DNA from: Saccharina japonica
Taxonomy: Eukaryota; Sar; Phaeophyceae; Laminariales; Laminariaceae
NCBI GenBank assembly: GCA_008828725.1
Contig: MEHQ01002076.1
Coordinates: forward strand, 41,014 to 105,013
Reading direction: 5' to 3'
Length of the DNA stretch: 64,000 bases
Positions 24,729 through 36,700 of this stretch are shown here, in pieces. Each line of letters starts with the position of its first letter. Position 1 is the stretch's first letter. The notes under the pieces were generated by a model that worked only from the letters and a program-made list of their open reading frames with translations, made no database searches and was not told where the DNA came from. The position numbers and the translations under genes are program-made.

Positions 24729-27700
24729 TCTCTCTCTCTCTCTCTCTCTCCCTCCCCCCCTCTCTCCCTCCCTCTCCCTTTCCTTCGCTCCTTCCCCCCC
24801 TTACTGTACAACAACCACCCTGCCCTGCTGTTGTAACGAATGCTTGTCAGGGCCTGGAGCACTTCGTGTCGGAGCTGGTGAAGGTCATGGGCGTGCACGG
24901 CATGGAGGTGAGATAACATTCCTGCATTGCCGTTGACAACGTACTGACGTATATACCGGTATTAATTAATAGTATGAGATACACCTGTGTCTCTCATGTT
25001 ACATTTAGTGGTTGTATTGACTTTTACTTTTTCGGCCGGTCACGGCGCCTTTTTCTCTCTACGTGCATACGTACCAAGTCCTGTTTTATCTTCCTATGAA
25101 TATTAAGATTCATCCAAAGCAGGATATTTCTCATTTTTATATATATACACGGTATGTATGAATTATACTATATACCTGGTATACACGAAGTATAATGTAT
25201 ACATTTTATGTACCTTTTCAGCAGTTTTTCGAAGCAATTTCTGGTTGAAAAGCTGCTGCTGACAGAAAACAAAACCAAGCTTTTGTGATTTTGAATGCGA
25301 TGGGGGGGTCGTGACACGACGCCTAACTTTTGCTTTATTTTATTGCCTCGTTCTTCTTGCGTGCGGTGCGTCTTGCGTGCGTGCGTGTGTTGATTATTCT
25401 TCACAGGTGAGCCCCGACGCGCGAAGGCCGCCTCTGCTGACGGCCGAGAGCATCCCCGCCAACCGCCAGCGTGTTGACGACGCCACCTACGCAAGGAACG
25501 CCCTCACGGCCGCCAGGGATGCCGCGAGGTCAGTTTGTTGATTGGTTGGTTTGTTTGTCGGTCGGTCTGTCGGTCAGTCGGTCCTTTTGTCCATCGGTTG
25601 GTCTTGTCTGTTTGTTGGTCGTTTTGCGTGTCCGTCGGTCGCTGTCGGTAATATGTTTCTGGCTGCTTTAGTTTGACCCATCCGCCGGAGGATTGCCGGG
25701 CTGTCGGTAATATGTTTCTGGCTGTCGACCCGTGCTATGATACCATATATACGGGTATATATACGAAGTAGCACTTTGTGGCTAAAATAGGTTGTGCATG
25801 ACGGGGGCGCTCCTTTTAAAAACCCAAATATTCGGAATGCCCAAGGAATGCCCATCCTTTTTTTTTGTTTTTCAGTCCTGTATTTGTGTTTGCGTACAGT
25901 GGGTTCCCCGACTTAAGAGAGGGTACCCTATATAAGAGAATAGTACAGTTAAGAGAGACCGAATCGGCTGGACCCGCCTACACTAAACCTATATATCCCC
26001 CGCTGCTGTGGATAAGAGAGAAAGCTAGTTAAGAGAGCTGTTTTGGGCCTGTACATACCACACCTAAGAGTCTCTTAAGTCGGGGTACCCACTGTATACC
26101 TACTGTAGAATTGTTGACTTGGTTGCGTTTTTTCTTTCTTACTAAAATTCAAGTTTTTGGTGGAAGAGGTGTATTGTTTATATAGTTATATATATATATA
26201 GAAATCCTGAAGTGCGGAACACCAGAAAAAAATAAGAAAAAGTGGTGCACCTCTCTACCCTCTCTGCCTTTCGTAGCATGTTGTCTTGTTGGTTGCTTTT
26301 GTTGGCCGGTTGATTTTGTTTGTTTTGTTGGTTTTTGCTTGGTTATGTTTTTTTTAGTTGGGTTGGTTTGATGTTTTTTTTTGTTGGTAAATGTTTTTTG
26401 TCGTGCCTCCGGTCCTGGGTCGGCCGGTCGCCCAGTTAGTTAGTTAGTTAGTTAGTTAGTTAATCGCTCTGTTAAAAGGCGCCCGATGTTGTTTTTTATT
26501 TTTTTGTGTGTCACTCCTGTCGTTGGATGAGGTTTGGTTTGGGTTGGAATCGGATTGGCTTGAGTTGGATTAGATCGGCTTGGGGTTGGATTAGTGCTTT
26601 GGGCCTGGCTTCGCTTAGCTTGGCTTGGCTTGGCTTGGCTTGGCTTTGCTTGGCTTTGCTTTGGCTTGCTTTGGCTTGACTTTCTATCTTGTATTTTTTT
26701 TTATCTTGAGATGGCGGCGCCATGATGCCTGTACACACGGTCAAAAGGATGATGACTTCCCTCAGGCACCTCGGCTTCTCGATTCTGCCGAGGTGTCGGT
26801 GCGGACAAATTACACCTGAGCGCCGCCCCCTTCATTTGCTTGTGTTGGTCCCTTGCCTGCCTTGCCTGCCTCGCCTACCTTGCTATCTAAGCCAAAGCTT
26901 GAGCTTGAGCTTCTGCAAAGAATAGATGCTTTCCCTTCTTGTCTGTACCTGATTTTTTTCGTTTGTTTTTTTTTACTGCGTTTTACAGCTTCATGGTGGC
27001 ACGTTCGTGCTATCTCTCTCTACCCTTCCTCCTTCTCTCCCCCCCCCAAGTATATTTCTCCCCTCCTTTCGTTTTTCAATAGTTCGAAACTTTGTTTTTT
27101 TTTCTTTCCACAATACATTATTTGAGACACGAACGAACGTTCGTTCGTTTTTTTTGTCGTCCTCTCTTCCACGTTTCTTTTTTCTCAACATTCTCTGAGA
27201 CGTAACACTCTGTGCGAAAATGTAAGGACCGTTTGGTCCCCATACTACTCTACGTACGGTACTTACAGTTCCGTTCAGAGCCGTAAGTTTTAGACCCTCT
27301 TTTGTTGTTTTTTTTTAGTTTTCATCCTCGTTTTTTTTTGTCTTTTTTTGTCTTTTTTTGTTCCTTCTTTCGCCTTCTTTTTTTGCTTCTTATTTTTGTT
27401 TTGCAGAAAGCAGTTCAAGCATGACTGCCAGCTCATCCTGGTGCCGAAGAGCACCCAGGACTCTAAGGACTACGGAGAGATCAAGCTCGCCTCCGACACC
27501 GTCCTCGGCATCCCCAGCCAGGTCAGAGACACAGGTTGAATGGAGTGTGCCCCAGCAGCGAGGGTTCCGTCCGTGGTTGTTGATGCTGCTGTTGCTGCTG
27601 CTACGCTACACATCAGTACTCTACTGCCGCGGCTAGCCACCAATATGTGTATGAAGCTTAAAACCCCGTCTAGCACTGCACTCCCGTATTGGAAACAAAC

Positions 27701-30700
27701 GACGTGGGAATTAGACCCTAAGATATTCATGCATGGCCGTAGGCATCTGTTGCTTGCCTTAGTCATTTGATCATTGACCACGCATCCCTTTCGAGACGGA
27801 GACCAGGGAGGGAGGGGGGGGGGGGCTGTCTACCTACTATGTGGTCTCGGATCTGAGTTACGAATATCTATGGGAGGGGAGAGGGAAAAAGAGAGACTGC
27901 TGTGGATGCCAGGTCCCCTTTCCCTAGACAGTACCGCCTCATTACACACAAGTTCAAGGTAATCGTACGAGTTTTTTTTCTTCTTCTTTTGTGTTCGTTC
28001 TTCCATATTTTTGAGCGAAGTTTTGCCGCCATGTAACCCCTCCCGCCCCCACCCCGTCTCTCCCCTCCCCTCCCCCCCTCCGCCGTCTCCGCCTCCGGCT
28101 TTTGTTCTCTATATTCTCCCTCCCTCGTTTGCCCTGCTGTTGTTGCTTTTTGCAACCCCCCGCTGTTGATGGTTGTCTGTGATGATGTTGTTGTTGTTGC
28201 TTCTACTGTTGTTGTGTTTTGTGTGATGCTTTACGATCGCTTGCTGGATGGATGGATGCATGCATGGAAATGAAAACAGTGCGTCCTTCTCAAGCACGTC
28301 CACACGGCGAAGATCCAGTACCTGGCCAACCTGTGCCTGAAGATCAACGCCAAGCTGGGCGGCCGCAACGCCGTGCCAAGAGACAAGCTCCCCTTCGTGC
28401 AGGACGTGAGCTTTAGAGAGGCACAGGAAGGCGTGCGGGTATATAGCGGGGGGCGTGGGAGGGGGGGGGGTCTATTGTACCATATGTAAGAGTACTGTGC
28501 CTTTCGTCTTTGACCGTTTTGTCTGCTGTACTGCTGTAGAGTTGGACCCTACCCATCGGGTACCCGTAGCAAACGGGTACCCCGAAGTTTTCATATATAT
28601 TGCCCGTGCCCGTTTTTCTGCCCGTACCCGTGGCCGGGTTTATACTCGTTTGTTTTAGGCACACGTGCCCGGGTGGCGCGGGTACCTGGGTGCCCGGACA
28701 ACATACGTACATATAGCTGTTTTGCGGGCATAAAAGCGGACACGCACGCAGGGAGAAGATCGCAGAGATAAAGCATGTAAAGAAACGGTATGGCTCTTGT
28801 GGCGGGGCGATGAGACGGTCTCCCATGTGCTTTTAGTGCTCACTCTGTCCTCTCCTCCTGAAAATGGTTTGGTTTGTTTTTTATGGTTTCCGGTCATGTA
28901 ATATGACGTGTTTCTTGGGGCGTATGGTATGATACGTAAGATAGGTAAAATTATATTATGGCATGTCCAATCTACTGGTAGGGCCTATTACCCGCCGGAT
29001 ATTTGGACGCGGGGCATATATATTTATATCCGGTGCGGTGATTTACGTGTTCCCGGTGCGATATCCCTCACCATACCTCCTAGAAACCCTAGACAATGCC
29101 TCGGACAAAGCTTTCAGACTCTGGGACACACCATATTGGGGTACATTCGCTATAGAGGCGACAACAGAAGCCACAGGTGGGTCTGTCTTTCACATGGTCG
29201 CGTTCAGTCATGAGGGACGTGGGCATCTTGAAATCAATAAGACAGACCCACCTCGCTGCTGTTCTTTGCTGGCGTATGTACCCCAAGATTGTGTCCCTGT
29301 TGGAGGAGAGAGCCTGACGGCTTTTTCTGAGATATTTTATTGGGTTTCTAGGAGCAATGGCGAAGGAAGTCGCACCGGGGACCGGGGACACGTAAATTCG
29401 CATGGTACCCGGTGTGTGCGTGCAGGAGACCCTGCCAGCCTTTTCTGAGATATTTTATAGGGTTTCTATTAATAGGCGGTATGGCAAGGGACATCGACGG
29501 AAAGCATCGAGTACCCCGGTCCAAATACCCAGCGGGTAGTAGGTATTAACCTGTTACCCGAACGGGTAATGACAGGTCCGGGTATTCCCTGTCGAATACC
29601 CGGGTAATAGACGAACGGGATACACCTCTACTTGTACTGCATTAATTCCCACGTTTGATGTAAATTCACTATTTTTTTCAAGTTTTTTTTTTAATTTTCA
29701 CTAACTTCGCACCCCCCCCTCTCCCCGTCCCGCGTTCAACTAAACCTTTCGCCCCCCCCCCCCCCCCGCCCTCCCCCACCCATCTCGTTTTATTTCGTTG
29801 TTCGTTTTCTCATCTCTCTGGCGTTGTTGCGGGCAACAAAACAAAACAAAAACACACCAAAAACAAAACAAAAAAAACAGGCGCCTACGATCGTGTTCGG
29901 CGCCGACGTGAACCACCCGGGCGCGGGCAACGTATCGAAGCCTTCCATCGCCGCGGTGGTGGCGAGCATGGACCGATGGGTCGCGCGCCACGGCTCTTGC
30001 GTCGCCGTGCAGGAGCACAGGAAGGAGGTCATCCAGGTAAGCCGCTGCTAGAATAAGGGGGGGGGGGGTACTCATTTGTTTGCTCGCCTTTTGACCGTTG
30101 ACCATTGACCACGCGTCCCTTTCGAGACGGAGCACCGTTCCTACTCCTATTAGAGACACCTCCAACACTTGGGTAGGGCGCTCATTACGTTGTTTCCATA
30201 CTCCTTTTTTTTGCTACGTAACCTTATCCCCTTCCTACGAGGGGGGGCATATTTAAGGAGGCGGGGTTAAAGGGGCTGCTTTTTTTGGCCTGTAGAGGAA
30301 GGGGGTGATGTTGACTGCTGGTTTGTTGGTTGTTGGGGTGTGGAGTAGGGAGGGGTGGGGGGGGGGCACGGGTAATGGAGACAATGCATGTGTATAACGC
30401 CAGGTATAGTAAAGTGATCGTTCGAGTTGACCTCATTTTTTTTTTAATTTTCGCACATGCGTTGCCAGTGGGTGGTGTTTTCTGCCTTGTGTACGTAGAA
30501 TACCAGGTGTAGTATCGTGATGAAATTAAATCTCGTCATAATCGCACAAGACACTTTTACGGGGGGGCATAGTAAATACTAGTAAATAGGACCTACGTAC
30601 GGTGAACACAAAACCCTATAAATTTCCTATTTTTTCTAACAATATTTGGTTCTGTTTACTATGGTCCCCCGTAACAGTAATCTGGAGCAAATATGGTGTC

Positions 30701-33700
30701 TAAACTTATATGAGGAGATACCTGGTATTTGGAATCCATCGTGGGTTCTGCTTACTACATTAGCCCACCCGGAGTATGTATTTTTACGGGGGACCATAGT
30801 AATACCTAGTAATCAGAACCAAAGATGGTGTCTAAACACAGGGGGGGTCGTGCATGGTTTTTGGGGTCTTGGTGGGTTCTACTGTAATTACTATTGTCCC
30901 CTGTAATACCAGGTAAAACAATTGCACCGGTATTTTGTTGTACGTATGTATCCTCTCTCCGTTTTTTTGTTTATGGCTGCTTAGTTTTGTTTTTGTTTTT
31001 TCGGCTCTCCATTTTTCCCTCGGTGTGATTTGTTTTCGCGTGTATGTACTATATACAAGGGGGGCTTCGCCGCGGCGGGCTGACGCCCGCCTGCGGCTAC
31101 GCGCAATGCCCGTAACGGCGAGGAGTAGCCTACTGAGGTAGATTGGGAGCTAAGCTTATAGGGCGAACAAAGCGACTCTGTACTGCCAAGGGGTGTACAG
31201 CAGTAGTACATGACACCTAATAATGAAAAACACTCACAAACGGAGGCTAGGTTTCTTATTTACATTAGAGGAGAGTATGCGTTTTATACTAGCTTCAATA
31301 TAACGGCTTCCGAATTTCTTATTTCTTGTAAATATCACCCTATGGTACTGAGGTGTTATGATACGTACGTACGTACGTACGTACGGGTATATGCATGTAC
31401 AGTAGTAGCTGCGTGTAAAAAAAAAGAGCGTGTGTGCTTTGTATGTGCGCTCTCCATCACCATATTCTTGGTAAGCGTTGCTGCAGCGCCCACCGCCCTC
31501 ATGTCCACGCCCGCGAGCGCACGCGAGGCCCTGCCCGGTACTATATCCAGGCACACACCGACCACTATCGTACTGCTGAATACCACGCACGCATGAATAC
31601 TGTACAGATATCATCGCATATTAAAAATTACCTGGTATATGATACTCTGTTACTGCTTGCAGCGGTACTGGTACTCGTACATATAGTACGTAGTACGTGT
31701 ATATATATCAGCAGTAAAAGGAGTCGGTACGTTAAAAATCCGGGTTGGTCGTCTACATAAAAAAACGGAATCTTGCATAGTGCCGTTTGCGTGTAGAACA
31801 AAAAATCATGTACTGGTTGGTATGGCATGTGCACGTGACTAAAAGGGCATGGAATCCTGGAAAAATCGCAGCCCCGTGAGACATGAGTTGGGCACGGCCG
31901 AGACCGCCCTTGGCAGAGTAGGCAGAGCAGGGGTCGGCGAGCACGATGAGGGAATCTTTGATTATGCATGTACAGCAGTAGCGTGTAAAACAAAAGAGCG
32001 TGTGTGTTTTGTATGTGCGCTCTCCATATTCTTGATAAACGTTGCTGCAGCGCCCACCGCCCGCATGTCCACGCCCGCGAGCGCACGCGAGGCCCTGCCC
32101 GGTACTATATCCAGGCACACACCGACCACTGCCATACTGCTGAATACCACGCACGTATGAATACTGTACAGATATCACCGCATATTAAAAATTACCTGGT
32201 ATATGATTCTCTGTTACTGCTTGCAGCGGTACTGGTACTCGTACATATAATACGTACGTGTATATCCGCAGTAAAAGGAGCCGGTACGATAAAATTCCGG
32301 GTTGGTCGTCTACTCGTACATAAAAAAAACGGAATCTTGAATAATGCGGTTTGCGTGTAGAACAAAAAAGCATGTACTGGTTGTTATGGTATGTGCACGT
32401 GACTAAAAGGGCATGGAATCCTGGAAAAATCGCAGCCCCGTGAGACATGAGTTGGGCACGGCCGAGACCGCCCTTGGCAGAGTAGGCAGAGCAGGGGTCG
32501 GCGAGCACGACGGGGGGGTTGCGTGTCGCCGGGTGGACGTCATCGCCAGTTATCGAGAAAAGGGCAAAAATCTACGTCTAAGAAAATCTGTCGAGCTCTC
32601 TCCGAGCAGCAGCTGCAATTTTGTACATGTATTTATATATAATATGTGGCTCTTTGTTTTGCTCCTCCCTAACGGGGGTGGTGTCGTTTTTTCTCTTTGT
32701 TTTTTACTCGTGTACTGCCTGTTTGTTTGTTGCCTTTCGGTGTTTTTTATTTTATTTCATTTTTTATTTTACATACGACTCGTTTCCTGTATCTCTTACG
32801 TCTGTCCCCCCCCCCCCCCTTTTTTGTTTTCAACCTTGTGTCAGGACCTGGCGGTGATGGTGAAGAACCTCCTGATCTCGTTCTACCGCGTGAACAACGC
32901 GAAGCCGGCCCGCATCATCTTCTTCCGCGACGGCGTGAGCGAGGGGCAGTTCCGCGAGGTCCTGCGATTCGAGGTCCGTGCGATCGAGCAGGCCTGCGCC
33001 CTCCTGGAGGCTGGCTACCGGCCGACGATCACCTTCATCGTCGTGCAGAAGCGCCACCACACCCGCCTCTTCCAGCCCAGGAAGTGAGACAATCGAGAAA
33101 CCCACACTAGCCTACTGCTGGTGTGTACCTTCTGCTGTGAACATATTACAGCAGCACGAGCGTTATTGAGAGGGTGTTGTGGCTGCCACACCGGCCTTCT
33201 TCCGAACCAAAACGTCTGACACTCCTACTACTATATTTGTGTAGACTACCCGTACTGTTTTATTCGATCATCATTGATGTAGATGGATTCTTACGGGCGA
33301 CCATAGTAAATAGGACCTAATATTGTTAGTAAAAATAGGTAAATATATAGGGTTTTGTGTGTACCGTAGGTCCTGTTTACTACATTAGCCCACCCCGTAA
33401 TAGTATATAGCCACCATTCCCGCCTCTTAAACCAGCCCAAGAAGTGAGACACCCATCTAGCCTACTGTCGTACTGTATATATATTGTATATATATATATG
33501 CTGTGGATGTATTAACAGCCGTAGCGTTGTTGACACTACATACAGTAGGTTATTGTAGGCACCACACCGGCCTCTTCCAGCCCAAAGCGTCAAGACACTC
33601 CTACGCATTCTCGTGCTGTTGATATATACAGACAGATTGTTATCGCACCAAGAGTGTTACACGTATTTATAGCCACAACACCCACCTCTTTCAGCCCAAA

Positions 33701-36700
33701 CACGGAGACACCCCGGTAGTTATTACACAAATAATCTGCTTACAATACTTGGAATTTATTTACAGCAACCTCATTTTTGTGAGATTATTGTAGCCATCAC
33801 AATAACCTACTACTGTATAATATGTACTACAGAAGTAGTTTGAATATAATTGTGTAGTATTGTTATTGGTAGATCATGTTGAGCCACCACGCTCGCCTCT
33901 CTCCAGCCTCAAAAAGCCAGGCACCCCCCACTAGCCCGGTCTGTTAGTGTTTAGGTTGGGTATTGAAAAGCCAGGCACCCCCCACTAGCCCGGTCTATTT
34001 GTGTTTTGGTTAGGTATTGAAGACACCTCTGGTAGATTATTGTTATGTTTTCAACTGCCACCGCCCCCGCTCATTTTCCAGCCCAAAAAGTCCAAGACAC
34101 CCCGGTTTCTCTATACATACTGCTACCTTATTTCCTTATTTCTTGGACGTTGTTTTTTTTTTTACTCAGCTTGGTATACGGCAGTTTGGTCTTACACTGC
34201 TGTATAAGCTGTTACACGTATATATGATACGTGTTTTAACAGCACTTGGGTTGGGATTGAGATGGTTTTGGTATTGTTTGGTCTGGCTTAGTTTGTGATG
34301 GCTGTATCAGCAGTGGCTTAGTCGTCGGCGTCTCTATGCCAGCGGCTTACTTAAGTAAGAGCGAATTGCTTCGTTTCGGTTGTTTGTTGTTTTCTTTTTT
34401 TACGTCAATATTACGTATACGTAAAATGTTTTTTGTTTTTGTTGCGCTTTTACCCCCCCCCCCCCCCCATTTGTTGTTGTTGTGGTTGGCGTCGTTTTCA
34501 GGGAAGACCAGGACAACTCGGGCAACGTTTTCCCGGGCACGGTGGTGGAAACCGGCATCTGCCACCCGATGGAGTGGGACTTCTACCTCATGTCCCACGG
34601 CGGGCTGCAGGGCACCTCACGCCCGGCCAAGTACCACGTGCTCTGGGACGGTGAGAGATTACGTCACGTGGTGTGGGGGGTATGGTGTGGGGTTATTTTC
34701 CCGCGTTCTTTTCACGTGATTTGTGTGGATCCGTAACCACCGCTCTTGACCTTATGATTGGTCAAAACGGTTGCTGCACGTCGCTCTTGACCTTTTGATT
34801 GGTCGAGCCGTTGCCCGTCGCTCTTGACCTTTTTGATTGGTCAAAACCGTCCCGCCGCTCTTGGCTTGGTTTTGTTTGTTTTATGTTGTAACCGCTTTTC
34901 TTGCTTTCTTTCTTTCTTTCTTTCTTTCGTTCTATTTGAACTGCTGACGAGGGGGAAATCCGCCGCATCATGTATAACATGAACAGCACTACAGTAGTAG
35001 AGATGCTGGCATAGTCTCAAGACTTGACGGGGTTGATATTTCCGGGGTCGTTATGCTCCAGCCACTCATGCATCCATTCATCCATCCACACGCCTGTCTC
35101 TGTAGTGGCTGGAACGCGCAGCAGCTTCGCCCTCTTTTTTTCTTGCTCGTCGCCCACCAACAATACACCCCTCCGTTTCCACCTCCTTCATGCCCAAGTT
35201 TTTTTTGTATCTGACGCATCATATGTCTCGTGTTTGTAATTTGTCCTTTTCTTACGCATCGTATGTCTTGTGTTTGTCTTTTCTTCGGGATACATTGTGC
35301 TCTATTGAGTGTTACCAGATATGTTTTTTTGGGTCGTTTTGTTGTTCGTATATATGTTTGTTTGTTTTTCACCTCTGTTTTTTGTTTTCGTTTTTTGTTT
35401 TCGTTTTTTTTTTTGCTCTTGCTTGCTCTCTTTGTTCTTGTTCTTGTTTTTTTTCTCCCCGTTTCTTGCAGAAAACCGGTTCGACTCGGACTCCCTCCAG
35501 CTCCTGTGCTACCAGTGAGTACAGAACAATGCAATGCACCCCGTCGCCCGGCCGCGCCGTGTAACGAACTGTTAATACTACTGTAAACAGAACAGCATAC
35601 AGCAGTAGCATACCTGGTATTGAACTCGTTTCCATAGTAGTCACCCACCTCCAAGGCTCGAAAGTGTTGTATATTTTCGGAAACAGGGTAGCACCTGGTG
35701 GTGGATGTACGGAAGTAGAAACGCCAGGCAGTATATACGGGCGGGAGAAAGTCTTCAAAGGCAATAAGCCTAAGAAATAAACCGGCGGACTCACGGGGGC
35801 CGCCATCAACGCCTCTCTACCTTGTAGTGCTTGCACCGTCATGTGGTAGATAGTTGCGTTCGGCAAACGCGTGTACCATACCCGCGGGCCAAATCTCTCC
35901 TGCCACCGATGATGCGAACTGATAGTTTTTTTTCTTTCTGGTTTCGCTCGACATCTTGTTCGTTTTTTCCGCCTACGTACGTACCCAACCCCCCCCCGCC
36001 GCGAACCCCCGACCCACCGTCAACCCAACCCTTCCCATCACCGCGTCTTGTCAATGTTGGTTTTGTCCCGCTTGCAGCCTGTGCTTCATGTACTGCAGGT
36101 GCACCCGGAGCGTGTCCATCCCGCCAGCGGTGTACTACGCCCACCTCGTCGCTTTCCGCGCACAATTCTTCGTCAACGTGAGTGGAAAACTATGCCTGGA
36201 CACGTGCTACGGTACAGAGGTACCCCCATTATTTATACTTGGCATGAGGGTGGCGACTTGAGGAGTTCTATACCTCACTTAATGAACGATTTCGGAGGGG
36301 AAACGAAGTGCTACCTGATGACCAACCCTATGGCCCAAGTGTGCAATGAAAAATATTGCCACACAAGAATTAAAGGCCGATGCATTTGGGTTATAAGGGC
36401 CCATATTAACGAGTATAAAATAAATTCAATTTGGAAAAATAAAAATTCAAATTCGCTTTTCATTGGTCAACACACGCACCAGCACCAAATATTAGGATCT
36501 TGGGGCATAATATTTGGTGTTGTTGCGTGTGTTGGCCAATGAAAAGCGAATTTGAATTTTATTTTTTCCAAATTGAATTTATTTTGTACCAGGTATTCGT
36601 TAATATGGGCCCTAAGGGGGCCGATCATTCCGAGAAAAAAAAAAAAAAAAAAAACCAGCGAAAAAGTGCTCTACCTCTATCGCAGCACGCGTCCCTGGTG

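Noticed and set aside
33081-33087. TGA after PRK as the end of a truncated Argonaute
   Set aside because: The GTGAGA donor overlaps the stop; splicing to 34502 restores the frame and the conserved C-terminal PIWI sequence.
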